Of a stretch of DNA of 64,000 bases, positions 39,601-50,304 are shown one piece after another. Positions within the stretch are counted from its first letter, which is position 1, and every line of letters begins with the position of its first letter. The translations under genes were made by a program, and so were the position numbers. Source of the stretch: Nautilus pompilius. Lineage: Eukaryota; Mollusca; Cephalopoda; Nautilida; Nautilidae. The notes under the pieces were generated by a model. The model saw only the letters and a program-made list of their open reading frames with translations, did no database searches and was not told the DNA's origin. The DNA lies in assembly GCA_018389105.1 (NCBI GenBank), contig JACATO010000306.1, positions 1,718,001 to 1,782,000 on the forward strand. The letters are read 5' to 3'.

Positions 39601-42600
39601 AGACAACCCCAGAAAGATCATTGGGGCATTTCAATAAAATTCCTTGCAGGTCTACATCGGTTAAGACACTAGAAAGATTACTATGCTTCATAAAGCTGAA
39701 TGTGCTTAACAAGAACTTTCTAAAACCATGCTTACTGTTTATATTGAATCAACACATCAAAACCAGTGGCCACTAGCAGACACAACCCCATGCTAGGTGT
39801 GTACAGAATTCGCTCAGCAACAACAAACCCCACAGGAAAGAACAGATTGGAAGCAGGAACAAATGGCAGAATCATAAGAGTCAGGGCCTGCAATGAGATG
39901 AAGGCCATGAAATATGCTGCTAATCTAAAATACAGAAACAAGCATTAAAAGGGAGTTTTGTAACTTCCTTCAATAGTTGGAGAGAGATTTTTTCATGAGA
40001 TTTATGTTACTACTTCTCTTCTTTAGGCAGTTCTGCCTCAGCAGTTGAGCACCAGAGCCAGTAACTTAACTCACCATCAATACAGCTCGACCTCTGTGCC
40101 CAGTGTCAGTAAGTGCATAGTATACAAATTTACAGAAAGATGCATAAAACATGATGGTAAATATGTTCCTATAGTCTAGGACAGTCTCCAATAAAGGAAT
40201 TGTCCCCATGGTCCAATCACAGCAGAGGTTGGAGGGAGAAAGCAGCAGCCACATGTTGACAGATAACAGGTAATTCAAAGTCAGGTGTCTCTCTGGGAAA
40301 GGTGACATGGAGGCAGGGTTGTCAAATCTAAAAAACATAAACAGATTTACGAAATGACTATTATTCTTCTCTACTTTTGGAAGATAAGAATATGCTGTCG
40401 ACAAAAACCCCACCCACTGTGGTCAATTCAACATTAGCAGTTTATTACGTAAAAAAGAAAGAGACTATTTAAAGACTGTCGTTTCAGAGTCAGGTAATGA
40501 GAACATTGGTGACGTGCTGTTTACAGGAAGTAGAAAGTTTAGACATCCTCCATCAACGAACTATACATCAGGAGAGCAAACACTGATGCAAGACACTACT
40601 CGGGTCCTCTTCCCACCTACAGGAACTCATGAATTGCTGAGCCCCACCACAGCAATCATGTAGTTGCACAGAATGGGTGACATGGCAAAAGTCTCTCCTA
40701 GAACAGTTAATTTTTTTTTTTTGATGTGAGAGTAAACCCACATGGTCAAATGGACAGAAAGGTATTATGACAAATCAATCCACCCTCAACCAGGAATTGA
40801 ATGAGAACCCTTGACTGTAGCAGTCCAGTGGTTTACCACTGGATGAATCCACAAACCTGTTTTACAAATTTTTCCCTGTTGCAATCATTAGGATTTCATC
40901 AAACACACTCCTCTTAAACTGATGAAGGCAACAGAGAAAAAAAATCATTAAAACAAAAGTTCATCAGTTAGTTCAGTTACTACTAAGGTGATGGGAAATT
41001 TCCTTTACATTCTGCAATAAAACATTAGTTTGATGGATTTACCAAATACAAGGGATGCCTACTGACTTCAGTAAGTACTGTTCATTCCCACAGTCAGCTA
41101 CACGTTCTTGTTTCAGTTGAATCTACTAACAGTCACTGCCCAGAAGATCAAGTGCTGCCCACTCATGGTATGAACTATTGTTTTCCTGATAACCAAATAA
41201 AGACAGACAATTAGTGCACCACCTGGAAGGTTCTCTTACCTGGTGAACACTGGCAATTGAGTTCCCATCACCTTAATTCTTGCAAACAGCAACAGCAATG
41301 TACTACAAACCAGAAATCCTGCTCGTTTCACTGAATCCTTTAGCCAAAAAGGAAATCTTGGTTTTCCCTTCAGAAAATTTGTTAGCAGGGTCAAGATCTC
41401 TGCAAAGGTCATCTGAAATTTAAAAATATAATAAATAAATGCAAGAACACCTACAATTTTGATATAAATCCATAGGGCTTTGAAGTCTACTCAAATTTAT
41501 AAAAACTCTCTTTTTATTGCCAAAATTGTCAGCAATCCTTTAGATGATTAACTATGTATACAGCACTCAAAAACAGACTTTTTAAAAATCTTTTTTGGCT
41601 CACAATATCTAAAAAATATGCTTTTAAATTAAGATTCATGAGACTATTGCAACATGATTTTTTTAGAATGATTATTGTATAACCATCATTTCAAATTACT
41701 AGGTTCTGCATCCACTTTTTAAAATTCCCAATAATTAACTTTTTTCTATAAGACTACAGTAGCCAAGAAAAGAAACCAAATATGAGATCTGTATGTGGGG
41801 AAATATGCACAAACAACACATGCCATAATGTGCGCGCGCGCACGCTCTAAACAAAAACGACATCATTGTGAAAAGGACCGGATAATGAAACCTATATCCA
41901 CAAAAGAATGTTTAATTTCTTTTCCACTTTTTAACTAAACCTGCACTTCTAAAAACAAGGGTTATTCTAACTAAAATTTATACCAATACAAGTCCAAAGA
42001 GATGTAAACTTGCAATAAATAGGTTGTTATTCTGAGGTAAACTTAGTGATGTCACAGAGGATTCTGTTCTAATAGGGATGGTTGCATTAATATATTGTTA
42101 TTTGTTGTTTTATTAGTGGAACACTTAAAATCAACCAGAACCTGGCATATTCTGATGTGCTACTGGAAAAAAGGAAAATTCGAGGATTAGGCCAGCGATC
42201 CTCTCTCTCGAGTCATATTTCTGTGAATGCTGAAAAGTTACAATCAGCCACAGGTCCTGACATGAGAGGAGGTTTTATTTGAGGAGTTTTCTTCTTCACT
42301 AGCAAAATATTCTGCTTTATTTTCTGCAAAAATATATTTAAAATATTAGAGAAGAAAAATGTGAGAATGCCCAGCAACAGTACTTCTCATTAAAAAAAAC
42401 AGTAGATCACAATACAAACTATTTATAATTCCTAATTTTCTTTAGTTCACTTTTACTTGTATCATTTACTGTTTCACATAAGGCTGATGCTACTTGCCAA
42501 ACCCTAAAGTTCAACTTGTTATCAGATCATTATGCAGAAAAAGCAATTTTTGTATGGACAAGGTTGTCTCACCTGTTGCACTATAAATATTTCATACACA

Positions 42601-45600
42601 CAACACACACCAATTACTGTGATCCCTTGTTCTTTAGACAACATTGCCATGGTAACAAGTACAACAGTAACAAGAAGAGAGGCCCAGTCTACAAAAAGAA
42701 AAAAAGAACTACTGGTTAAGGAGGGCTTTTACACAGAAATCACTGATTTTAGTTAAACACACACACCATCAAATGTAACTCATCAAATTCTTATTCACCT
42801 GGTTACCATGGAATCAACAATATTTTGTACAATTCATAGAAATTTTAGATAAGAATTTCTCTTTAATTGTTTGTCCATTTCAGAGAAATTTTCTTTATTT
42901 TGATAGCTCAGCAATTTTTGTCAATCACAACCCAGTATCTATTTTTGTGACAGCAATATAAGATTTGGAAATTCATTTTGGAAAACTTGATATTCTTCCA
43001 AAAAAAAAAAAAATTTGGACCTCAAATTGCATTCTTTTATGATATAAAAAACAGATAACTAAATTTGAAGTGATTTGCTAGGGCTACCATGAAACAAGAG
43101 AAAAAAACCTGGAAAGGGTTTGCATGATTCTGAGATATTATTAAGCAAAACAACTTTTAGTAGTGATTCAAATAAAAATAACTTTTTACTGAAAGAACAG
43201 TTAATTTGACTTGTTTGGAATATTAAAGAGTTTTATAAAGATATCAACAAACATTGTACAGGCTTGTTATTTATGAACTAGTACCCGCCCCTGTTAGGAC
43301 ATGTTAAAATAGGCGTATGGCAGTGTGTGCTACTCACTGGTCACAGCCCTGTAGCCGGTTGACTTGGAATAATTCAGCAGAGTGGCCAGGAAAAAAACTG
43401 ATGACAGTGTTTCTGCTCTTCCCACCACACCAGTAACCTAAAAAAAAAAGTAATCTTTTTATTCAGCCAGTTATAAGTTACTACTCCATTCCAACTGCTT
43501 AAAACATGCAGCTGTTCATCAAGCCTGCTGCAGCAGAGGGCCCCTGGTTCACTTCTCTGCTGGAGACTGGCTTAGTTTCTTCTGTACTGCTGGGCAGGGC
43601 AGTCTTCCCCCCTGATTAAACTGACTGACTAGTTCTGGCAGGGATCTTCCAGTGTGTGCACCGATAAGGAGACTGGCATAAATGTCCTTAAACTGGACAG
43701 AACCCAATTTCAGTTTCAAAAACTTTCTGCCTGTCCATTTGAGAGTGACATCCGCCCTGAGGACAGGTGGGACCATAGTCAGACAGACAGACCAGCTGTG
43801 CAGCAACAAAGAGAACAAATTTAATGCTTTCTGGTGTGTAAATATTCTGTACAATTTTGTTTACAAAAATGTAAGGTTCAGGTTCAAGCAGAAAGGTGCT
43901 GAGAGTTTTCTGAGTGTGACATTGTTCAAAATAAGAGCGTATGGTTTGCTTTTCTTCAGATAATTCTGACATTGTGCAAAGTTGTGTTGTACACCGTTCT
44001 CTACGACCCTGGTGAAGGAGCGCGGTGCTGCAGTTATCTACTAGAGAGAGAGAGCACTGCCCATCCTGCACTACAGGGGTTTGGCAGCAGGAAAACCCTA
44101 CTACAAACTCCTCATTTTTAGATGTGGGAGGAAGCCAACAAGACTGGCCAGTGAAGAGCAAGAAACCAGGCCAAACCAGAATCAAACCAAGCCCTCAGCC
44201 TTGGCAGTCCAGCATTGGTCACTGGTAGCAACACTGCGCAGAGTTAACATGAAATAACTAATGGCTGCTAAGGTTAAAAAGAATTTTGCAGTTAAAAAAA
44301 AAAAAGTGTGACTGTAGAGTCTCGTTTTCTTTGTCGATTACCTCCCAGGAGGTAACAATATGAATGTTTTGTCTGTGAACTATATCAAAACAGGTTACCC
44401 ACAAAATGTTTATTTTTTGTGCTATTTTCACATCTGCTTCATTTAAGTACAGAATTCTATTCTGAAACAACAAAAAATTTTTTTCTAAATTTTCCTCCCA
44501 TGCACTTGCACATTCCAGCTGCTCTCTCATGCGAGTTGACATCAACCGTTTTACATGTTGGTGTAGTACTTACCAAATGTGAGAACTTACACAGTTTTGT
44601 CTCAGATGAAAATTTGACTTTAGTAAATCAGTCTTGTGGAAAGTTCTCAAGGTCTTGTGGCAGTTCACTGCCAAAGTAGATGATGATGATACAGTTTGAG
44701 AAACATTCATTACTATTTCAGGTTGATTTTTGTCTTACTTTGCTGTATCACTAAAATGATCTCAAAAACAAACAAGCATTTGCACAACTATTTCAAATCT
44801 ACAACTTAGTGCACCAGGTTGCCCATGTATGAACATAAAAGTGTAGATAAAATTTCAAAAATTTTAGAAGCATCTGCTACAATGTTACTAGATTTGGTTT
44901 GCTGTTTGAAATTTGACTTACCGCTTCTGTATGGATTGGATGGACTGCAAACAGCAAAGATGCCAGGAAGCTTGTTGAGTCTTTTGCAAATAAGTTACAC
45001 ACTCTGAAAAAATAATTTTGCACATTATTTTGATATAGTTCAGTACAACATCATCACCATATATGTTCTTGGTTTCATTATTTTAAAATATTCTAATCCT
45101 GAAAGTGTGATTTGACAGCTTCTCTCAAATATCCCAGGAGCTTGGAAACATAGATAATTAGTGTAGAGTTCACAGTCATCAGAAAGATCTCGTAAGTATT
45201 CAGAATTACCCCAGCTCCTGAACATATCGGCAAGAATAAATTCTTTCAGTTACTGACAAATAAACAAGTTAACCTGCTACCAACGTATAGACTGTATATC
45301 AAAAAGCACATTTTTGGTGTCACAGTGAATGGTGACCAAAAAAAATAATAATGCAATTTGTTAGGGCTGAACCATTTTGATTATCATCAATATTGAATAA
45401 ATTTTAAAGTTGCACTATTAGATTTATTTATTTTATTTTTCAGTGTTAAAAATCTTTCTTCAGTTTAAAAAATGGTCATTTCTATCATTTAAAATAAAAG
45501 CATTTCTCTCTCTCTTTTTTTTATTTTTGCTTTAAAGTAAAGGTTAGGCAATTATTGTTATTGTGACTACAAGAATCATAGTGTATATTTTGAAAGAACT

Positions 45601-46331
45601 CAATGGTACAAAGATTTGTATGCCATTATCATCATTATTTCTGTAAAATGGATTAATTAAACAAGAGAAAAGTTTCAATGTAAAAATAAATGATTGATGA
45701 CAACCATTAAAATTTCAAATAAATGTAGTGAAGAAAGAAAGAACTCACCTCATGAAGAGGATGCAGACAGCTATATGAAGGAGTGTGTTCACAAGGTGGT
45801 AGGACAATGGATGCAATTCACTCAGAGCGTAATTGAGGCGAAATGTCAGAACACATAGTGGACGGTAAGACTTGTGACTATTCTCCTACAAAATAAAAGT
45901 AGATAAGTACCATTCCACAAAATCTCTAGACATATAATCAGGGTCAACAAATATCATACCAATGTACTAAAAGTGAGACCAAATGGGCAAAATGAGTTTG
46001 GCTTGATTAGATTCATTTATTGATCTCAGTCTACCACATGTGGCATTTTGGAATTGATCAGATTTATAAGCTGGGTAGATTCCAGCCAGTCCTGACCTAT
46101 GTAAATTCTAGTCAAAGGTTAGTGACTTACTTTATGCATAGGAGTACCCCAGAAGTCATTCCAGAAAAGATTTCTAACAGAAAAATGAGGCCGGAGATCT
46201 TGATTATCCACAATAGCTGACATATCATCAAAGACAAAGCCACATTCTAAAGAGTTGTAGTAACAGATCAGGGCAGCAAATGTAACTATCATAGAATACA
46301 TCAGGAAAGAACCGTCCTTCTCCATGCTCAT
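25717..46331 (-). CDS. TMTC3: TMTC3-type ER transmembrane and TPR protein O-mannosyltransferase, complete
   Basis: Twenty - strand exons: 46331-46131, 45885-45749, 45003-44922, 43437-43338, 42688-42573, 41412-41240, 40327-40075, 39887-39736, 38599-38516, 36682-36545, 35428-35304, 34789-34686, 34293-34211, 33021-32949, 32553-32467, 31432-31359, 29151-29031, 28067-27963, 27198-27115 and 25977-25717. They total 2553 nt, join in phase at every GT-AG junction and encode 850 residues, against about 914 in human TMTC3. TMTC proteins are ER membrane enzymes that transfer mannose to cadherin-type domains. The closest family member by memory is TMTC3 ([63 protein letters not shown]). The first ATG, MSMEKDG, follows an acceptor, so a 5' UTR exon lies upstream. 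The C-terminal tail after the last TPR is shorter than in human. Confidence 0.96.
29946..31254. mobile_element. 1.3 kb inverted-repeat DNA transposon relic in a TMTC3 intron
   Basis: The left arm has ggtttcaa near 29949 and ataagatagaacaaa at 29970-29984. The right arm has the reverse complements ttgaaacc (about 31247-31254) and tttgttctatcttat (31202-31216), with tgtttaa-like sequence between in both. Inside, the + strand from about 30150 reads [15 protein letters not shown], a decayed helix-turn-helix transposase start like the one at 20.8-21.2 kb, followed by many stops. The outer ends and target duplication are not clear. It lies in the intron between TMTC3 exons 16 (31359) and 17 (29151). 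Confidence 0.55.
30790..31110 (-). pseudogene. Helitron (Pif1-like helicase) C-terminal relic
   Basis: The - strand gives, in broken frames, [20 protein letters not shown] (about 31086-31030), [15 protein letters not shown] (about 30966-30922) and [12 protein letters not shown] (about 30914-30878). These match, in order, the P.I.L.PSD..LPF.LKR, PVFSHGQLYVALSRV and .LKIFV stretches at the C-terminus of Helitron-encoded Pif1-family helicases. The linking region is frame-broken and the conserved helicase core is missing, so this is a fossil fragment. It is oriented opposite to the transposase relic inside the same inverted-repeat element. Confidence 0.6.
34884..34911. repeat. (TA)n microsatellite
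   Basis: A run of about 13 TA units lies in the intron between TMTC3 exons 11 and 12, about 95 bp from the exon 12 acceptor. No other function is visible. Confidence 0.9.
38516..46331 (-). CDS. TMTC3: TMTC3 exons 1-9: multi-pass membrane half
   Basis: Residues 1 to about 432. A hydrophobic first segment (residues about 11-30) leads to the luminal loop with the paired acids D35-D36 in [14 protein letters not shown]. In GT-C fold glycosyltransferases an acidic pair at this place is catalytic. Next come SHKSYRPL and [14 protein letters not shown], the HPIHTEA / VTGVVGRAE motifs over the exon 3-4 junction, and [15 protein letters not shown]. Exon 7 (40327-40075) carries the conserved TMTC domain: [20 protein letters not shown], then [14 protein letters not shown]. 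Exon 8 has [20 protein letters not shown]. Exon 9 is a short hydrophobic exon ending at the W of RRNYDW. Intron boundaries were placed by frame continuity. Confidence 0.94.
40594..40858 (-). mobile_element. Probable tRNA-derived SINE copy, diverged
   Basis: Read on the - strand, catccagtggtaaaccactg and aagggttctcattcaattcc resemble A- and B-box regions. They are followed about 60 bp later by tctcacatc plus an A-run, and then by ctgttctaggagagactttt. The order recalls the family A copies, but identity is low. It lies in the intron between TMTC3 exons 6 and 7. Confidence 0.4.
43999..44231 (-). mobile_element. tRNA-derived SINE copy (family A)
   Basis: On the - strand the head has caatgctggactgccaaggc with B-box-like cttggtttgattctggtttg. 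The body has cctcccacatctaaaaatga, gtagggttttcctgctgcc and ctccttcaccagggtcgt. The same blocks in the same order occur at 57721-58013. The 165-residue - frame 43688-44185 crosses this SINE and is an artefact. It lies in the intron between TMTC3 exons 3 and 4. Confidence 0.75.
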
Positions 46332-46779
46332 ACTCTGCCAGTTCTGAAACAGAGGAAAACAAAGAGTTCTAAAAATTCGGTAGCAAGAAACGCTACACAC
46401 AGACAGTATCAACTCTCCAACAGTATAAGTGGAGCAGTGAGGAAAACCTTGTAGAAGTATGCGGCCTACAAATGCACAGTGGTGTCTGATAATAAACAAG
46501 CCCCCTCGCATTCTAGCTCGTCACTAGTAATCGGGGTAACTTCAAATTAAACAACAACGCAAGGAATCTAAAGGTGCCTGCCCGGGGAATCGAATAACAA
46601 AATATATCCTACAAGAAAACCGACTTCTGTCTGAACAGATATCAGCTGGAATTCATTTGGAGTTCACATGTCATCTGTTTGATTTAATAGAATTTTTTGT
46701 TTGTTTGTTTTTGTAACTAACGGGAATCAATCCATCGGTTTTTCTTAAATTAAACGTAACATATGCACATATGTGTGTG

Positions 46780-47270
46780 TGTATCTGTCTGTAACCCACC
46801 CGTATCACTCGGCGGGCGGGGAGATCATAGGGGCTGCGACGCATAGTACCTTTTTACGAAAAATCCACTCCGCATATCGCTCGGCTCAAGACAGAAACAC
46901 CAGGGCTTCTGGGCTGGGGAAGGGGAGGCTTAAATATCCGAATTCTATGTGAAGAAGGAAAAAAGCAAGAATTGTATATAACAGCTATAATAACAGCCCC
47001 CCCCCCCCCTCTTCTGTGCCATATCATCAAGCGGGCTGTAGCCGACATGGCCCCACCCACCCCTCGAGGCCGGCCTTCACTCGCCCGCTACGGCGCAGAT
47101 GGATAGGCGAAGAAGCACTGGAGCGGATCTACGAGCACGGACATTTCACATCAGATCGGAGAAGTCCAAACTAAAATAACCGTCATCACAAACCCGATCA
47201 GAAACACGGCCGACCATGGCACGCGCGGCGGATGGCGGCAGCCGTCGGTAGCCCGCCACTGTTTCGTATT
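46780..47270 (-). promoter_or_regulatory. CpG-rich likely TMTC3 promoter and 5' UTR exon region
   Basis: The only strongly CpG-rich stretch upstream of the TMTC3 start lies 0.45-0.95 kb from the first coding exon. That coding exon begins with an acceptor (tgtttcag) before AACTGGCAGAGT-ATG, so an untranslated exon must lie upstream. A possible - strand donor, aaaag|gtacta, sits near 46849. A run of about 13 G on the - strand (46999-47011) lies within it. Transcription start and exon limits cannot be set from sequence alone. Confidence 0.5.
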
Positions 47271-47346
47271 TTCAAACGAAGTCTGCCTGCTCAGACAATG
47301 TTCTAGTCTCCAGTTTACGTTTACTAACTGTAAACCAGCTGCTATC

Positions 47347-47390
47347 ACATATATATATTTGAATATATATATATATAGAGAGAGAAAGCT
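47347..47390. repeat. (TA)n and (GA)n simple repeats
   Basis: Short interrupted TA tracts (tatatatatttgaatatata) followed by agagagagaaag lie upstream of the likely TMTC3 promoter region. Confidence 0.8.
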
Positions 47391-47860
47391 CTTCGTTACC
47401 CAAGTATCACAAACCCCGATATTAGGGAACGTCTCGAACATTCATTTAAAGAAATTGTAGCTATTTTACTTCTCCAATCTCTAATGATATTCTTTTAACT
47501 GTGGATCAGTTTAATAGTCCCGCCATAGTTTTCAAAAATGTATAACCTACTGGTCAGCCTCTAACACCAGTTACTAAATGCTTTTTCGTCACAATAAATA
47601 CACGACTCATTAAAGGTGTTTATGCTCATCCCACGGAATTTAGAAGTTCTCTCTCTAGTCATGGCAGTCGAAGTTCCCGGTTCTGATGATTCGTGGGCAG
47701 CTCCGTAACCTCTCTAACAGAAGCACTTTATCTTAGCTGCTTAAAATTATCTAATTCAGATTTACTAGCCTGTTTTAAAATTATTAGGCAGAACCTTCTC
47801 TTTTTGCCTTTTCTGATGTTACTACTTTACCATACACAATCTATAAATGTCATTTCAAAA

Positions 47861-48121
47861 TTATGATACGTCCCCCCCCCGCCCCCAAAGTCTATCTTGC
47901 CAAACAGGTTTTAGAAGCTGAAAAATAAAAGTTCGAAAGGGGCCTGAAAACTTGTTTGCATATTTAAGGTGGGACCAGCGCGCGGCTACTTCGAGGAACC
48001 GCATCCCAGTTTTCTGCAGCTGTGGCGCCACAAGTAGCTGCTGATGGTATTTCAAGACAATCCTTAGCAGTGAGGTGGCAAACTGAGGACTTTTCTTCCC
48101 TAGCTCATCTAGGTAGTGATC
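47861..48121 (-). CDS. Orphan exon-like reading frame, weak importin-7/8 resemblance
   Basis: After a good acceptor on the - strand (tttttttag|GATCAC at 48121) an open frame runs about 86 codons to a stop at about 47861. Its first part reads DHYLDELGKKSPQFATSLLR, IVLKYHQQLLVAPQLQKTGM and RFLEVAARWSHLKYA. From memory, LLRIVLKYHQQLLVAP aligns without gaps to LLKVLYQYKEKQYMAP in a HEAT repeat of importin-7/8, with a helical pattern after it, but identity is low. No clear donor or neighbouring exon was found. It could be a displaced exon fragment, a cassette exon of a gene not otherwise here, or chance. The part beyond about 47940 is low-complexity and probably non-coding. Confidence 0.3.
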   Translation of the reverse strand, partial: DHYLDELGKKSPQFATSLLRIVLKYHQQLLVAPQLQKTGMRFLEVAARWSHLKYANKFSGPFRTFIFQLLKPVWQDRLWGRGGDVS

Positions 48122-48149
48122 CTAAAAAAATTGTTCTTAAATAATCTAC

Positions 48150-48163
48150 ACATAATAATAATA

Positions 48164-48195
<32 letters not shown>
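48150..48195. repeat. (ATA)n microsatellite
   Basis: An ATA trinucleotide tract with one shortened unit lies just outside the acceptor side of the orphan exon-like frame. Confidence 0.95.
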
Positions 48196-50036
48196 GAGGA
48201 AAAACAAATGCTAATATGAAATCTTAAAAGAAAATTTTCTAGAAATTAGAATTTTTTTTCCTTGTGCATTAAATTAGAAATACCAAAAAAAAATTTAAAT
48301 CATCAGAGATTTAATGGATTTTCAAGATGGATATTTAGATAGAGAGTTTGCTATCTTCAGATCTCATTACATAAAAATAAAACAGTAAAGCAAAACTTAA
48401 AAGATGTGGTTGGGCAGTGGCAGGAATGGATTAAAGTATTGAGACATTAAGCTAAACTTTTATTTTCGAAGCTCAACAAAGGCCCAAACCCAAAATTGAT
48501 ACAAATACTAACTTATTACCTTAATACAACTGAAAATTTATTTTTTAACTAATCATCAATAAATTAATCAACTTTTTTTGCTTGAGACCCCAAACCTTAC
48601 CTAGCTTTTTTACCTTATTCTGACCCTAGATGCCTTTCAAAACCATCTTAAAAGGGCCACCAATGCATTGATGAGATTTCTCAAACTTCTGTTCAATCTT
48701 AGTTCACCAAGGTTACATTTTAGCATCCCTTGGTCAGTGTAAGCACATTATTAAAGATTTGGTTAAGCCTGCTACTTCAGACAAATTAACTTGAGAAGTT
48801 GATCAGTCAGTCAGTAGGTTATTTAGAAAAATTAATTGATGTGCTATCTTGAACCAAACCTCAATAGCACTTTTGCACATAACCAATGGTGTGATTGGCC
48901 AATAGCAAGTTTGTGACTGACGTATCAGAGTACATTTTACCACTTTTTTGATTTTTAAAAAGTAATAAAATGCATAAGCAAATTTCTCAAACATTTCACA
49001 AGCTGAAAAAAAAAACAATATACAAATCAGCAGCTAAGTAGTTCAAAGTGGAAAGTTTCAGCAATGGGTACAGTAGGGAAAAGGGAGCTGCCCCAGACCA
49101 CCAATTTTGACAGAAGTTGATAAAATAGATAGACAAGCTGGAGAATGATGGAAATGCTTTAATGGAAGCATTAAGATTTCACTAGGACAACAACTGTCAA
49201 CAAGCATGCCACGGAGATGATTGCACTAATTCCTTAATCACTTTCATCCATATGAAGATCACCTAGCTGGGAATGCTTAGGAAACCAGCAACAATAATTC
49301 AATCAAGGTTCACAGTGCAACTGCCTTGAGGACTGGACAACTCTCATTTGATTATTTCCATTATAAGAGTATGTTATATCTGGAATAATTTTAAATAGAA
49401 ATTGTGGGTGGATCATGATTCAACTGGTTGTGTAATATGTAGTTGTTCTGAGCAGAAGTTGGATTCATTCTAAGCTCAAATTAATTACTATTAAAAAAAA
49501 TGACTGATCTTCATGGAATCAGCCAGTTAAGGCCAACTACCATGAATTTTGAGTGGTGACAAAATTCACAAAAGGGAAAAAGACACCTCTAATGCTGTTT
49601 CACAGTGGGAGGAAGAGGCAGGGGCAAGGTTTGTCTCTCTCTCTCTCCAGTGATGAGAAATTAGAAACTGATGATATGCAGTAACACAAGCCTATGAAAT
49701 TGATCTGAGCAAGAGTGATAGAAATGGTAGGGTGGGGTCTCAAGTTATAACAGCTCTGGACAGTAAATTGTTCAACCAGTCCTCTTAGCATAAATAAATG
49801 TAATCTTTTTTTCTACTATGCTTCTCATAGTAATGAGAAATAGGGTTAATAAAATAGAAAAAAGAAATTCCTTTTTAATAAATTATCAAATTCTCTGAAT
49901 CAGATAATAGAAAATTTAAGCAGGGAAAATTACCAGAATATAAAAAAAAAAATATACGTATAAAGTAGTTGGTGAAAAGTGACATGCAACTGCTTGTAGA
50001 GTAAATCAGTGTGTAAGACAAATATCTATCTTAAAC
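48196..50036. other. TTK to TMTC3 intergenic stretch, nothing recognised
   Basis: AT-rich sequence with no conserved exon. The - frame 49600-49791 runs through a short CT tract and has no domain resemblance. Confidence 0.5.
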
Positions 50037-50046
50037 TTTATTTATT
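50037..50046 (-). terminator. Candidate poly(A) signal of TTK
   Basis: Two overlapping AATAAA hexamers (AATAAATAAA on the - strand) lie about 260 bases past the TTK stop codon at 50305-50307. They are the first canonical signals in that direction. Use is inferred. Confidence 0.55.
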
Positions 50047-50304
50047 AATTTTAAATAGGTTTCCTTTCTTTTAAATGTCAGTTAAATCAAATGTGCATCA
50101 TCTGTAAAGAAGCATTAACCACGCAAAAACTTATTTTTTCAGTTTTTAATTTTTTTTTTTTTTAAATTTTTGTCTGGCTTGGAGATGGTGAAGATACAGA
50201 TTCTGTAGCCACCATACAGTTGTCTGGCCTGAAATTCACATTCAGTACTTCCTCCAGATTTCTTTCTGTTGTAAGCATTTTGTCCAGCATCACCCATCAT
50301 TAAC

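Noticed and set aside
43500-43800. GC-richer stretch next to the 43999-44231 SINE, considered as a second SINE
   Set aside because: A B-box-like ggttcactt occurs, but there is no A box and none of the family A body blocks.
43688-44185. 165-residue - strand frame, among the longest in the window
   Set aside because: It runs through a tRNA-derived SINE copy (43999-44231) and the adjoining TMTC3 intron, and shows no domain.
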